Below are positions 39,144 to 49,424 of a DNA stretch of 64,000 bases, piece by piece; positions within the stretch are counted from its first letter, which is position 1, and each line of letters begins with the position of its first letter. The stretch is taken from assembly GCA_902619315.1 (NCBI GenBank), contig CACNDW010000005.1:1-64000 (forward strand). The letters run 5' to 3'. The notes beneath the pieces are model-generated. The model saw only the letters and a list, made by a program, of their open reading frames with translations, was not told the origin of the DNA and did no database searches. This DNA comes from an uncultured Bacteroidota bacterium. Lineage in GTDB: Bacteria; Bacteroidota; Bacteroidia; Flavobacteriales; Flavobacteriaceae. Position numbers and translations under genes: made by a program.

Positions 39144-40078
39144 AAAAACAGTTTTTTCACTTTTTCTACAATGGTGGTTGCCAGTTTTACATGGCTCTCC
39201 TGGGTCCATCCAGCTACATGAGGACTGAGCAGGACATGGTCTGCATCCATCAAATATTTAAGTGCAGGGGGGAGTTCCTCTTCATTGAAGGTGGTCATGA
39301 AGGATCGGGTTTCGTATTCCAAAACATCCAGTCCGGCGCCTAGGACTTTTTTGGATTTTAGTCCTTCAACAAGATCAACTGTAACTACAGCCGATCCTCG
39401 GGCAGTATTCAACAGCCAAAAGGGGTGGGTCATATTGGCAATAAATTTATTATTGATCATTCCGAGGGTCTGTGGGGTTTGTGGAATGTGGAGGCTGATG
39501 ACTTCGCACTGAGATTGCAGTTTTTCCAAACTGACTTGCCGAGCAAATTTATCCCCCACATTGTCCAAAATGTCATAACAAAGTGTTTTGACAGTGAACC
39601 CAGATAATTTTTGGGCAAAACTTTTTCCAGTATTGCCGTAGCCAATTATGCCCACAGTTCTGCCGGAAAGTTCCCATCCACGGTGACCTTCCCGGTCCCA
39701 CCGGCCTGATCGGATGGCGGCATCTCCTGAATTGAGTCGGTTCATCAATGACAAAAGCATACCCAAGGCGTGTTCTCCTACTGCATTTCGATTCCCCTCT
39801 GGAGCATTTAATAAATGAATGTTTCGAGATTCTACGGCATTAACATCTATGTTTTCAAGTCCTGCTCCAACACGACCGATGAATTTGAGTTTTCTAGCTC
39901 GGGCCAATAAATCCTCGTCTATGGGGTATTTACTCCGGATGATGAGTCCCTCATATTGATCAATTTTGGCCCTAATTTCTTTAAGTGAATCTTTATAGGC
40001 CGCATCGTTTTGAAACCCCAAGGCTTGCAGCCCCTCGATTAGGGTGGGGTGGTTTTCCTCTAGGTGTAAAATTTTCAT
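39140..40078 (-). CDS. D-2-hydroxyacid dehydrogenase (phosphoglycerate dehydrogenase-like)
   Basis: A 312-residue NAD(P)-dependent dehydrogenase. FIGRVGAGLENIDV belongs to the substrate domain and GIIGYGNTGKSFAQKL is the Rossmann GxGxxG. ISLHIPQTPQTLGMI, LLNTARGSAVVT (Arg) and VLLSPHVAGWT (His) are the catalytic regions. It lacks the ACT domains of long SerA. 3-Phosphoglycerate or another 2-hydroxyacid are both possible. It converges on the aspartate kinase gene with a four-base stop overlap (CTAA at 39140-39143). Confidence 0.88.
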   Translation of the reverse strand: MKILHLEENHPTLIEGLQALGFQNDAAYKDSLKEIRAKIDQYEGLIIRSKYPIDEDLLARARKLKFIGRVGAGLENIDVNAVESRNIHLLNAPEGNRNAVGEHALGMLLSLMNRLNSGDAAIRSGRWDREGHRGWELSGRTVGIIGYGNTGKSFAQKLSGFTVKTLCYDILDNVGDKFARQVSLEKLQSQCEVISLHIPQTPQTLGMINNKFIANMTHPFWLLNTARGSAVVTVDLVEGLKSKKVLGAGLDVLEYETRSFMTTFNEEELPPALKYLMDADHVLLSPHVAGWTQESHVKLATTIVEKVKKLFF

Positions 40079-40087
40079 GCCGTATAA

Positions 40088-41446
40088 TTAGAAGCCTAAA
40101 AAGGTTTTGGCCATGTAAAAGAAAAGGAAAATACCAAAAATATCATTAGCAGTGGTGATAAAAGGCCCTGTGGCTATGGCCGGGTCAATACCTTTTTTAT
40201 TGAGAATGATGGGAACAAAAGTCCCGATTAATGCAGCAATTATGATCACGCCCATCATTGATCCGGCAACAGTGAGGCTGATGACGAGGTCTTGTTGGAT
40301 GATCATGCCAAAGAGTATGAGGATAAGGGAGAGGGCCAAACCATTAATAAGGCTCAATCCAACCTCTTTAAAAAGCAGGTGGATCAGTGAACCTTTAACC
40401 ACATTGTTGGCCAAACCTTGCACGATGATGGCGGAGGATTGTACCCCTACATTTCCGGCCATGGCTGCAATCAGTGGGGTATAGAAGAACAAGCTTCTTA
40501 GTTCGGGCAGTTCCATAACTTGCTCAAAATCCTGGAGGATAAATACACTTCCCAAACCACCTAAGAGTCCCAGAAAAAGCCAGGGTAGTCGAGCCTTGGT
40601 GAGTTCTAAAATACCGTCGTTGGCTTCAACATCATTGGAAATTCCTGCAGCCAGTTGGTAATCTTTTTCGGCCTCTTCTTTGATCAGGTCTACGATATCG
40701 TCAATGGTGATCCTACCCATGAGTTGTTTTTTGTTGTTGACCACCGGGATGGCTTCCAAGTCGTATTTGGACATTATGTTGGCTACTTCCTCTCCTGGTT
40801 GATCTACAGTTACAAAATCAACCTTTGGGATGTATACGTCTTTGACGATGGCCCTTGAGTTGGCGGTAATGAGGTCTTTAAGGGAAAGCCGCCCTTTAAG
40901 AACATTTTTTTCATCAACTACATAAATGGAGTGTACTCTTGTCACATCCTCTGCCTGGGCTCGCATTGTATTGAGGCATTTAAGTACGCTTAGCTTTTCT
41001 TCTACTTTTACCAATTCTTTGGCCATCAAGCCTCCAGCAGTATCTTCTTTATAGGCGAGCAGTTCGCGTATGTCCTCTACATGCCCTGTGTCACTAATCT
41101 GTGACATGACCGGTTCTTGACGTTCTTCGGGTAATTCGCCTATCAGGTCGGCGGCGTCGTCTGTATCCAGTTCTTCGATCTCTTCGGCAATTTCCTTGGC
41201 AGAGAGGTTTTCCAATATGCCTTCTCTAATGTCTTCGTCGACTTCTGCTAAGGCATCGGCTGTTTTATCACTGTCTAGTAATTTGACTAGATAGGTTGCC
41301 TGGTCAGTGGAGAGTTCGTTAATGATCTCAGCAATATCAGCGTAGTGAAGGTCTTTAAGGTTTTTTTGCAGTTTTTTGTCTGCGCCATTATCGATCAACT
41401 CCTCGATGAACTTTATTCCGCTTTTATTGATATCATATTTTGGCAT
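40088..41446 (-). CDS. mgtE: Magnesium transporter MgtE
   Basis: A 452-residue magnesium channel. The N-terminal MgtE domain (about 20-125) has the acidic [17 protein letters not shown] repeat. Two CBS domains (about 130-250) sense Mg2+. The C-terminal part has five membrane segments with [15 protein letters not shown] in the pore region. It overlaps rsmA by 14 bases at its 5' end. No Mg2+ riboswitch or other leader is possible given that overlap, so regulation must act through the operon or the protein itself. Confidence 0.95.
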   Translation of the reverse strand: MPKYDINKSGIKFIEELIDNGADKKLQKNLKDLHYADIAEIINELSTDQATYLVKLLDSDKTADALAEVDEDIREGILENLSAKEIAEEIEELDTDDAADLIGELPEERQEPVMSQISDTGHVEDIRELLAYKEDTAGGLMAKELVKVEEKLSVLKCLNTMRAQAEDVTRVHSIYVVDEKNVLKGRLSLKDLITANSRAIVKDVYIPKVDFVTVDQPGEEVANIMSKYDLEAIPVVNNKKQLMGRITIDDIVDLIKEEAEKDYQLAAGISNDVEANDGILELTKARLPWLFLGLLGGLGSVFILQDFEQVMELPELRSLFFYTPLIAAMAGNVGVQSSAIIVQGLANNVVKGSLIHLLFKEVGLSLINGLALSLILILFGMIIQQDLVISLTVAGSMMGVIIIAALIGTFVPIILNKKGIDPAIATGPFITTANDIFGIFLFFYMAKTFLGF

Positions 41447-42212
41447 TCCCCAATTTTTTTGTCAATTCTATGAATTGGGCCGCAGACAATTTTTCGGGCC
41501 GCAGGTCAAAGATACTATCTTCTAAAATAAGTTTAGGAATATTCAAACTTTTGAGGCTATTTCTCAAAGTTTTTCGGCGTTGTTGAAATCCAGTTTTAAC
41601 GATTTTAAAGAGTAGTTTTTCATCGAAATTCATGACCAAATTATTCTTTCTCTTAAGAGAGAGAACCCCCGAATCTACTTTTGGTGGGGGAGAAAACACA
41701 GTGGGGGAAACATTGAAATGGTATTGGGTCTGGTAATAGGTTTGACATAAAACAGAGAGAATACCATAGGTTTTGGTTCCTGGTTTTTCGCATATCCTTA
41801 GTGCTACTTCTTTTTGAAACATGCCACAAAAAAAAGGAATGTGTTGACGGTATTCCAGCGCTTTGAATAAGATTTGGCTTGAAATGTTGTAAGGGAAGTT
41901 TCCTATAATACCAAATTCTTGTCCATCAAAGGTTTTGGAGAGGTCCATTTTAAGAAAATCCACGCTGAGTGTGTTTTTTTGTAATTCAGGATATTTATTG
42001 TTAAGGTAGGTTACGGATTCTGTGTCAATTTCAACCAATTTAAGATTTTTGATTTTTGGAATCAAGAATTGGGTGAGTACACCCATACCGGGGCCTATTT
42101 CAAGAATGTTTTCACAGTTTTGATTTTGAAGTAAATCTGCAATTTTTTGAGCGATGTTTAGATCATTTAAAAAATGTTGTCCTAATTTTTTTTTAGGAGA
42201 AACGGCTTTCAT
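41433..42212 (-). CDS. rsmA: 16S rRNA (adenine1518/1519-N6)-dimethyltransferase
   Basis: A 259-residue SAM-dependent methyltransferase that dimethylates two adenines near the 3' end of 16S r[36 protein letters not shown] (SAM motif I) and [14 protein letters not shown] (the NxPY catalytic motif IV) are diagnostic of RsmA/KsgA. The ATG overlaps the DUF4286 stop (ATGA), and the stop lies inside the mgtE gene. Confidence 0.96.
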   Translation of the reverse strand: MKAVSPKKKLGQHFLNDLNIAQKIADLLQNQNCENILEIGPGMGVLTQFLIPKIKNLKLVEIDTESVTYLNNKYPELQKNTLSVDFLKMDLSKTFDGQEFGIIGNFPYNISSQILFKALEYRQHIPFFCGMFQKEVALRICEKPGTKTYGILSVLCQTYYQTQYHFNVSPTVFSPPPKVDSGVLSLKRKNNLVMNFDEKLLFKIVKTGFQQRRKTLRNSLKSLNIPKLILEDSIFDLRPEKLSAAQFIELTKKLGNAKI

Positions 42213-42520
42213 GGATATTTATTTATGATTTCTAGTTGACTGCTGAAATGGATTACTGCATCACCAAAATCCATATTTATTCGATCTTTTAGAGTTTTGT
42301 CTTCGTTATTTAAAAAGTTCTCAAGTGTATTGTGGTCTCTGATTTGATACTGAATGGCATAGACTACCTCTTCTGTTGAGATATTAGTATTGAGCTTTAG
42401 AATGGAGATACCACTTATTTTTTCAGATTTAGAAATATTATTTAGTTGAAGATCGACCCATTCTAGCCATTGATTTTCGACTTCCTGTGCCACATTGCAT
42501 GTGACATTATATAATATCAT
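42209..42520 (-). CDS. DUF4286 family protein
   Basis: A 103-residue protein that begins [22 protein letters not shown] and ends [17 protein letters not shown]. The pattern is a ferredoxin-like alpha+beta (dimeric barrel) fold. Function is unknown. Genes of this family are frequent neighbours of rsmA and serS in Bacteroidota. Here it sits four bases from serS and overlaps rsmA by four, so it belongs to a single serS-DUF4286-rsmA-mgtE transcript. Confidence 0.85.
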   Translation of the reverse strand: MILYNVTCNVAQEVENQWLEWVDLQLNNISKSEKISGISILKLNTNISTEEVVYAIQYQIRDHNTLENFLNNEDKTLKDRINMDFGDAVIHFSSQLEIINKYP

Positions 42521-42524
42521 CTGA

Positions 42525-43796
42525 TTAGTTGATTATTTCAAAACCTGTGTATGGAACCAATACTTTTGGTAATTTAATTCCATCGTGGGTCTGATGATTT
42601 TCAAGCAAGCCTGCTACCACTCTGGGTAATGCTAGTGAGCTTCCGTTGAGGGTATGAACAGCTTGTTTTTTTCCATTCCTATCTTTGTATCGAATTTGCA
42701 ATCGTTCGGACTGAAAGCTTTTGAAGGTAGAAACAGAGCTTATTTCTAACCATCTTTTTTGGGCGGTAGAGTAGACCTCAAAGTCGAAGGTCAGTGCGGC
42801 GGTAAAACCTAGATCGCCCCCGCAGAGTTTTAATATGCGGTAGGGGAGTTCCAATTCTTCTAAAATACTTTTGACGTGGTCTACCATTTTATCCAATGCT
42901 GCTCTGGAATTTTGTGGTTCTTCAAGCCTTACAATTTCTACCTTATCAAATTGATGAAGTCGGTTGAGTCCCCTGACATTGGCGCCATAACTTCCAGCTT
43001 CTCGCCTGAAACAGGGAGTATATCCGGTCATACAGATGGGCAGGTCTTTGGCCTCTATTAATTGGTTTCTTAAAAGATTGGTCAAGGGTACCTCGGCTGT
43101 GGGGATTAGGTAGAGTCCGTCTTCAGGGACATGATACATCTGACCTTCCTTGTCGGGCAATTGCCCAGTTCCGAATCCTGATTCTTCGTTCACCAAGTGG
43201 GGTACTTGAAATTCGGTATAACCGGCAGCGGTATTTTTGTCCAAGAAGTATTGAATAAGAGCCCTCTGAAGTTTGGCGCCTTTCCCCTTATAAACCGGGA
43301 ATCCGGCACCAGTAATTTTACTGCCTAAGTCAAAATCAATCAAATCGTATTGTGCGGCCAATTCCCAGTGTGGAAGCGCATTCTCCCTTAAGTCAGGAAT
43401 GGCACCTGCGCTAAATACCTCTTCATTGTCGTTTTCCGAGTTTCCCGATGGAACACTTTCATCAGGTATATTTGGAATTTGAGTTCGGATGGACAGAAGG
43501 GCCACTTCAACATTTTGAAGTTGCTCTTGTAGAACTTTTGCAGTGGTTTTTAATTCTGTTGATTGCGATTTTAATGCATTGGCTTTTTCTGCATGTCCTG
43601 ATTTAAAAAGAGTCCCGATTTCTTTGGCCAGTTGATTGCCTTTGGAAAGGGTTTCATCTAATTGGCTTTGAAGTGATCTCCTTTTCTGATCTGTTTCAAG
43701 TAACTTGTCGACCAGCTCTGGCTGCGGGAAATTTCTTTTGGCCAGTCCTTCTTTAATTTTTTCGGTATGTTCTCTCAGGTATGAAAGCGGTAACAT
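42525..43796 (-). CDS. serS: Seryl-tRNA synthetase
   Basis: A 423-residue class II aminoacyl-tRNA synthetase. Residues about 1-110 form the two-helix coiled-coil arm (LETDQKRRSLQSQLDETL) that contacts the long arm of tRNA-Ser. Motif 2 (TPCFRREAGSYG) and motif 3 (NGSSLALPRVVAGLLENHQ) are clear. It is the first gene of a four-gene minus-strand operon. Confidence 0.98.
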   Translation of the reverse strand: MLPLSYLREHTEKIKEGLAKRNFPQPELVDKLLETDQKRRSLQSQLDETLSKGNQLAKEIGTLFKSGHAEKANALKSQSTELKTTAKVLQEQLQNVEVALLSIRTQIPNIPDESVPSGNSENDNEEVFSAGAIPDLRENALPHWELAAQYDLIDFDLGSKITGAGFPVYKGKGAKLQRALIQYFLDKNTAAGYTEFQVPHLVNEESGFGTGQLPDKEGQMYHVPEDGLYLIPTAEVPLTNLLRNQLIEAKDLPICMTGYTPCFRREAGSYGANVRGLNRLHQFDKVEIVRLEEPQNSRAALDKMVDHVKSILEELELPYRILKLCGGDLGFTAALTFDFEVYSTAQKRWLEISSVSTFKSFQSERLQIRYKDRNGKKQAVHTLNGSSLALPRVVAGLLENHQTHDGIKLPKVLVPYTGFEIIN

Positions 43797-43847
43797 GAGT
43801 TTTTATTTCGGTGTAAAGGTAGAAGAAAGCAATGGATTAATTCAAAT

Positions 43848-44780
43848 TTAAAGGTATTTTGGAATTAATTTTTGACAGCTTTTTTGGTCGATACTGAGTT
43901 GATTTCCCAATCTCTCGAGTGATTCATATTTTTGTTCATCTCTTATTTTTTCTAACAGTTCAATTTTTAATTTATTTCCATAAAGGTCACCTTCAAAATC
44001 GAAAAAATAAATTTCAATTTGGATTTTTTTCCCAGAGACTGTAGGGCGTTTTCCAATATTCATCATTCCAAAACATATTTTGTTATTCAAATGACTTTGA
44101 ACTAGGTAAACGCCATTATTAGGCCTGAGTTTGTTTTTTTCTTTAATTTCTAAATTGGCGGTTGGATAACCCATTTTTCTGCCTATTTTGTCCCCTTTGA
44201 CAATGGATCCACTCAGTGAAAAGGGTCTCCCTAAATATTGGTTGGTTTTTTTAATCTTTCCTGCCAATATGGTATTTCTCACTTTGGTGGAGCTCACCGC
44301 AATGGATGCTACATCTTGAGCTGGAATTTCATCAACCGTAAAATTGTAGTCTAAACCAAATTGTTTTAGATCATCAACGGTAGCCTCTCGGTTTCTTCCA
44401 AATCTGTGATCGTATCCTATAATTAGCTTGGAAATGTTTAGGCCATTGACCAAAATGTCTCTGGTGAATTCTATGGCTGTTAGCCTAGAAAACTCCTGCG
44501 TAAAGGGTTGTACTACTAGTATTTCGACTCCCATTGTCTCCAAAAGTTGTCTCTTTTCCTCCAAAGTATCAATCATTTTAAGTTGGGTATCTTTTTGCAA
44601 AACCATTCTTGGATGTGGAGAAAAAGTTAACACTATGGAACTTAAATCCTCACTTTTAGCTTTTGAAACTAAATCACGAATTATTTTTTGATGTCCAATA
44701 TGAACCCCATCGAATGTTCCAATGGTCACTATTGATGGTTTTTTGGGGAAGTAATTACTAATGTTATGGATAACCTCCAT
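43848..44780 (-). CDS. ribF: Bifunctional riboflavin kinase / FMN adenylyltransferase
   Basis: A 310-residue enzyme that makes FMN and then FAD. The N-terminal FAD synthetase half has IGTFDGVHIGHQKII and IGYDHRFGRNREA. The C-terminal flavokinase half has GRPFSLSGSIVKGDKIGRKM and GYPTANLEI. The frame is open to an ATG at 44834, which would add 18 residues. I prefer ATG 44780, because a -7 promoter box lies between the two candidates and because family members start just before the FAD synthetase motif. Confidence 0.95.
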   Translation of the reverse strand: MEVIHNISNYFPKKPSIVTIGTFDGVHIGHQKIIRDLVSKAKSEDLSSIVLTFSPHPRMVLQKDTQLKMIDTLEEKRQLLETMGVEILVVQPFTQEFSRLTAIEFTRDILVNGLNISKLIIGYDHRFGRNREATVDDLKQFGLDYNFTVDEIPAQDVASIAVSSTKVRNTILAGKIKKTNQYLGRPFSLSGSIVKGDKIGRKMGYPTANLEIKEKNKLRPNNGVYLVQSHLNNKICFGMMNIGKRPTVSGKKIQIEIYFFDFEGDLYGNKLKIELLEKIRDEQKYESLERLGNQLSIDQKSCQKLIPKYL

Positions 44781-44800
44781 CTTAAAATTTTGATATTTAT

Positions 44801-44808
44801 CAAAAGTA
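44801..44808 (-). promoter_or_regulatory. Putative -7 element for ribF
   Basis: On the minus strand TACTTTTG matches TAnnTTTG and lies 20 bases before ATG 44780. It decides against the upstream ATG at 44834. No -33 TTG was found at the usual distance. Confidence 0.5.
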
Positions 44809-44868
44809 CACCTAAAATGCTTCAGGTTTAACATTGTTTTTTTAAATTAATAGACAAAAAACCTGATT

Positions 44869-47800
44869 TTGACAATATATCGTTTTTGTCTTTTTTTATT
44901 GATGATAATTTTCATTGGTTTGTCGGGTACCAATGCACAGCAATTTTGGTCATTAGCTTCAGGTGATCCTGTTGGAAATCTATCGATTTCTGATGATAAA
45001 GGAAGCTTTGTAATGGATTTTGATGCAGCCTCATTCCAAAAAAAATTGACCAATTTCGAAGGGATCAGTTTTTTGGCAGGGAAAGATCAGGTAAAAATGG
45101 TTTTACCAAATGAATACGGAAGAGAGGAAGTGTTTGAACTCGAAAAAACAGATGTGTTATCTCCCAAATTACAAGAGGCATTCCCTGAGATCAGAACTTA
45201 TGTTGGAAGAAGCCAAGAACGCCCTAATATAAATATTCGACTTTCTTACACACCGACAGGAATCAATGCTTGGATACGTTATCCAAGTGGTGAAAGTTGG
45301 TTTTTACAGCCTTTGGTAGGGCAAAAAAATCGCTATCTTTACTACAAACGATCTGTCCAAAGTGCCCCTGATGGGTTTAATTGCTCTACTTCTTTAAAGG
45401 ACAATTGGAAAGGTTTAAACTTGCCTATTAATGATAAAAAAAGTTTTAGAAAAGTAAATTCTGGAGTTATAAAAACGTTTAGACTGGCAATTTCGACCAC
45501 GGGAGGCTATACCTCTTTTTGGGGGGACGATGATCCTTCTAATGGAACGAATAAGGAGGATGCTTATGCAGCTGTAGTTAGTACGATTAATAGGGTTAAC
45601 GAAGTCTTTGAAACAGAATTGGGAATCCATTTGGAATTGGTTACAGGACTTGATTTGATTTTTCCAAATGTTGATACTGATCCTTATACGAGTGACTTAA
45701 ATACCCAGGCTCAAGAAACTTTGGATGAAATATTTGGAGCTGAGAATTATGATGTGGGCCATCTGTTTGCATATGTCAATAATGGAGGAAACGGGAACGC
45801 CGGTACCGTGGGTAGTGTATGTCAAAATGGGATTAAAGGAGGGGCTTTTAGTGCACACTCTTTCCAGGGCACCGCTAATGACCCTTATTTTAATGATCAT
45901 TTTGATATTGACTATGTGGCCCATGAAATTGCGCATCAATTTGGAGCATTTCATACTTTTTCCCACAATAATGAGTTTGAAGGGTTCAGCTCAGAACCAG
46001 GAAGTGGTTCAACTATAATGGGGTATGCCGGGATTGTAGGTTTGGATAATGTTCAGCTGCATAGTGATCCATATTTCCATTATCACAGCATTCAGAACAT
46101 TAAAGAGTATACAGATGAAAAAACCTGCTATTCGTCGATTACCAATGAAAATCAAATTCCCACTGTCTCTGCCGACAGAGACTATACCCTACCCGTGGGA
46201 ACAGCCTATGAGCTAAAAGCAGTTGGTTCTGATCCAGAAGGAGATTCATTGCATTATTGTTGGGAACAATTGGATACGGGTCAGGTGGATATTTACAATT
46301 TTGGACCATACAATCATTTGGGAGCTCAAGCAAGATCAATGATGCCTTCCATTAGTCCTATAAGAGTAATTCCCGAAATGAGTGCCGTTCTGGAGGGAAA
46401 TTTGACTGTTTACAATCCCCAGACAGGTGGTCAATGGGAAACTGTTTCCTTGGTCGACAGAACAATGTCATGGGCTGTTACAGTAAGAGATCGTTTTCCA
46501 GCATCTATCAATGGTTCAGCTAGAATGGCTTTCGATATCAAAACACTTAAATTTATCTCTGATGCGGGCCCCTTTAAAATGACTTCTCAAAATCATGAGG
46601 GTATACTTTGGGAGGCAGGAACTAAACAAATTTTGACCTGGGATGTTGCAAAAACTGATATGGCCCCTATAGAAACAAAATTTGTCTCCGTATTTTTATC
46701 CACAGACGGGGGAGCTAAATTCGACACACGCTTACTTTCCTCCACTCCCAACGACGGAGAAGAGGTGATCACAGTCCCAGGAGGGCTAAGTTCTGATAAG
46801 GTAAGGATCAAAATTGTACCTGACAATTCCATATATTTTGCTGTTAATTCTCACGATATTGTAATCAAATCTGCACCTTTTGTTTTGACCTTCGATAGTT
46901 ATGACCAAGAAGTTTGTCAAGACGAAGTGACTTTCTCCTTTGAATTTGGTGTTTTTTCGGAAGACGATCAAAGTGTTAGTTTGAGTTTTATAGAACTTCC
47001 CTCAGCCCTTTCAGCTCAGTTTTCAAACCCCCAGCTAACTACTGCAGACTCATCAGGAACAATTAATATTTCGGGTTTAAATAATCTTCCTCCGCAGGAT
47101 TTGGTCCTAACTCTGAGAGCAGAGGGACAGAATCTCACCCGATCCATCAATTTGGAGTTAAAAATTAGAGAGGATAATTTTCAGGGAATTCAGCTTTTGA
47201 CCCCTGACAATCCAGAACAAGAACAAAGTAGAACGGTAAGCCTCAGTTGGACTGCTCATCAAAATGCAACTGAATATGGAATTGAAGTTTCCAAATCAGA
47301 AACTTTTTCGAGTTTAACACATTCTAAAACAGTGTTTTCTACATCAACTAGTTTAGAGAATCTGGATTTTAGTAGTGTCTATTTTTGGAGGGTCAAGCCT
47401 ATTAACAGTTGTGGAGAAGGCGGCTATTCTGAAGCTGGAAATTTTAGAACCTATACAGTCAATTGTAAAACCTATAATGTTGAGGAATTGCCTGTTCAAA
47501 TTAAAGATGCGATTGGAAGCATAGTGAAAACCACGGATGTGAATCTAGATATTTACGATCAGGCAATAATCCAAGATCTTGATATTAATTTAACTATAGA
47601 TCATGGTTATATTGGGGACATCTCTCTATATTTAATTGCTCCTGACAACACTAGAATCAAATTAGCCCAAAACTTAGGTGATAATCAGAATGACTACATA
47701 GATACTGTATTTGATCAAGAATCCTCTAGCCCAATTGTTTTTGCAGTGCCCCCTTTTACTGGGAGGTATAGACCCCAAGGAGATCTATCAGTATTAAACG

Positions 47801-48750
47801 GTAAAAACTTAAAAGGTAGATGGAAACTTGAGGTCCAGGACCGATATGATGATTCTATTGTGGGTTTTGTGAATACATTCTCTGTCACTGTTTGTTATAG
47901 AGGTAACGTTGTTTTGGATACTGACAATGACGGTGTATCTGATAACTTTGATAATTGCCCTAGCATTTCAAATGCAGATCAATCTGATTCTAATGGTGAC
48001 GGCCTGGGAGATTTATGTGATCTCTACTCACACGATAATTTTAGTTTGAAGAAGTCAAATCCAACCTGTAGTGGAAAAAATAATGGTTTCATTTCTATAT
48101 CAGCTATTGCATTTTTTGATTATGAACTCACCTTAAACGGACCCAATGGTTTGAAAATCGAAGAATCGTTTTCAAATCAAAATGAGTTGAAAATTCCTAA
48201 TCTAGTTGAGGGAAATTACTCAATTTGTATTCGCTCCCCCAACAATACAGATTTTGAAAGGTGTTATACCACGGAATTATTCGATCCAGATCCACTTGGC
48301 CTTACTACACAAATTAACGAAGTCGATTTGACGGTAACTGTAGAATTATCAGGTGGAGAAAATTATCACATACGTCTCAATGGTAACGATTATAAATTAA
48401 AGACCGGAAGGCATCGCCTAGCCTTAAGAGCTGGCCTTAACAGACTTGAAGTTACCTCAGATTTCAGTTGTCAGGGTAGGTTGATAAGGGAAATTTATGT
48501 GGCTAAAGATTCTAGCCTATATCCAAACCCTACCTCAGAAACAGTTTATATATCCATAGGGGGACAAGCTTTAAAAGCGAATATTTTATTATTCAATTTA
48601 GACGGAAATCTTTTACACAGCAAAGAAGTTATTCTAAATCCATTAAAAAGAAGCTATCAAATTCCAGTAGATCATTATCCTCCAGGTTTATACTTTATTC
48701 GGGTGATTTCTGGGGAGAGAATAGAAAATTTAAAACTCTTGAAGCGTTGA
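44869..48750 (+). CDS. Secreted multidomain metalloprotease with T9SS sorting signal
   Basis: A 1293-residue exported protein. A signal peptide (LFLLMIIFIGLSGTNAQ) is followed by a propeptide-like region and a reprolysin-type zinc metalloprotease domain with HEIAHQFGAFH at residues 352-362 (HExxHxxxxxH). Next come cadherin/Ig-like and fibronectin-like beta domains. Around 865-1015 is a P/HomoB domain (LDINLTIDHGYIGDISLYL), then a thrombospondin type 3 calcium-binding repeat (DTDNDGVSDNFDNCPSISN). The C-terminus is a T9SS type A sorting domain (SLYPNPTSETVYISI ... GLYFIRVISG ... LKLLKR). The start is TTG: the next ATG, codon 12, would halve the signal peptide. Its stop overlaps the next start. 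It is a likely SprA-dependent cargo. Confidence 0.92.
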   Translation: MTIYRFCLFLLMIIFIGLSGTNAQQFWSLASGDPVGNLSISDDKGSFVMDFDAASFQKKLTNFEGISFLAGKDQVKMVLPNEYGREEVFELEKTDVLSPKLQEAFPEIRTYVGRSQERPNINIRLSYTPTGINAWIRYPSGESWFLQPLVGQKNRYLYYKRSVQSAPDGFNCSTSLKDNWKGLNLPINDKKSFRKVNSGVIKTFRLAISTTGGYTSFWGDDDPSNGTNKEDAYAAVVSTINRVNEVFETELGIHLELVTGLDLIFPNVDTDPYTSDLNTQAQETLDEIFGAENYDVGHLFAYVNNGGNGNAGTVGSVCQNGIKGGAFSAHSFQGTANDPYFNDHFDIDYVAHEIAHQFGAFHTFSHNNEFEGFSSEPGSGSTIMGYAGIVGLDNVQLHSDPYFHYHSIQNIKEYTDEKTCYSSITNENQIPTVSADRDYTLPVGTAYELKAVGSDPEGDSLHYCWEQLDTGQVDIYNFGPYNHLGAQARSMMPSISPIRVIPEMSAVLEGNLTVYNPQTGGQWETVSLVDRTMSWAVTVRDRFPASINGSARMAFDIKTLKFISDAGPFKMTSQNHEGILWEAGTKQILTWDVAKTDMAPIETKFVSVFLSTDGGAKFDTRLLSSTPNDGEEVITVPGGLSSDKVRIKIVPDNSIYFAVNSHDIVIKSAPFVLTFDSYDQEVCQDEVTFSFEFGVFSEDDQSVSLSFIELPSALSAQFSNPQLTTADSSGTINISGLNNLPPQDLVLTLRAEGQNLTRSINLELKIREDNFQGIQLLTPDNPEQEQSRTVSLSWTAHQNATEYGIEVSKSETFSSLTHSKTVFSTSTSLENLDFSSVYFWRVKPINSCGEGGYSEAGNFRTYTVNCKTYNVEELPVQIKDAIGSIVKTTDVNLDIYDQAIIQDLDINLTIDHGYIGDISLYLIAPDNTRIKLAQNLGDNQNDYIDTVFDQESSSPIVFAVPPFTGRYRPQGDLSVLNGKNLKGRWKLEVQDRYDDSIVGFVNTFSVTVCYRGNVVLDTDNDGVSDNFDNCPSISNADQSDSNGDGLGDLCDLYSHDNFSLKKSNPTCSGKNNGFISISAIAFFDYELTLNGPNGLKIEESFSNQNELKIPNLVEGNYSICIRSPNNTDFERCYTTELFDPDPLGLTTQINEVDLTVTVELSGGENYHIRLNGNDYKLKTGRHRLALRAGLNRLEVTSDFSCQGRLIREIYVAKDSSLYPNPTSETVYISIGGQALKANILLFNLDGNLLHSKEVILNPLKRSYQIPVDHYPPGLYFIRVISGERIENLKLLKR

Positions 48751-49424
48751 TTAAAAGGTATGTGTTTTTATTTGTATTGTTGTCGGTGGGATGCAAGAAA
48801 GAAGTCATCCCAGATCCTAATCCAGCCATATTGATCGGTCCTGTGAATAATGATAAATGCAATACGGCAACAGTTTTGAATAACCAAATGAGTCAAGTTA
48901 ACTTTAGTTGGCAAGAAGCCGATCATACTGACGAATATGAGTTGGTGGTCAGAGATATTTTAACCAATGTGGACCAAAAAAAACGCACAATACGCTTTTC
49001 TTCAACTGTTGTTCTGGACAGGGGAAAACAATATTCTTGGTGGGTTAATTCTCAGTCTGAACAAACAGAGAACATAACCAAAAGTGAAGTTTGGACTTTT
49101 TATTTGGAGGGGCTCTCAACCAGCAGTTATTTCCCTTTTCCAGCAAAACTTTTGAGTCCAGAAAATAATTCACAGATCAGCTTAGAGAATGGTGCTTTTA
49201 CTCTTAGATGGGAGGCGGTTGATTTAGATAACGATATAGAAAGTTATGATGTTTATTTAGGAGATGATCCTGATGATTTAAAGGTAGTTGCAGAAAATAT
49301 AACGACTAATAGCTTTTCTGCTAATTTGAACCATGATCAATATTATCACTGGAGAGTTACTACAATAGATAAGCAGAAAAATGTTTCCCATTCTTCAGTA
49401 GGAGTTTTCAGGACCTCTCCTTAG
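48747..49424 (+). CDS. Fibronectin type III-like lipoprotein
   Basis: A 225-residue protein. The N-terminal signal ends in VLLSVGCKK, a lipobox with Cys at residue 16, so it is an anchored lipoprotein. Two beta-sandwich repeats follow, with FSWQEADHTDEYELVV and LRWEAVDLDNDIESYDVYL typical of fibronectin III-like modules. The TTG start overlaps the protease stop (TTGA), implying coupled translation; a later GTG would cut the signal short. It may anchor or assist the protease at the surface; no direct evidence exists. Its 3' end overlaps the convergent pth gene by 17 bases. Confidence 0.75.
   Translation: MIKRYVFLFVLLSVGCKKEVIPDPNPAILIGPVNNDKCNTATVLNNQMSQVNFSWQEADHTDEYELVVRDILTNVDQKKRTIRFSSTVVLDRGKQYSWWVNSQSEQTENITKSEVWTFYLEGLSTSSYFPFPAKLLSPENNSQISLENGAFTLRWEAVDLDNDIESYDVYLGDDPDDLKVVAENITTNSFSANLNHDQYYHWRVTTIDKQKNVSHSSVGVFRTSP

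Noticed and set aside
44781..44834. Upstream ATG for ribF
   Set aside because: A -7 promoter box lies between this ATG and ATG 44780, and the extra residues lack family similarity.
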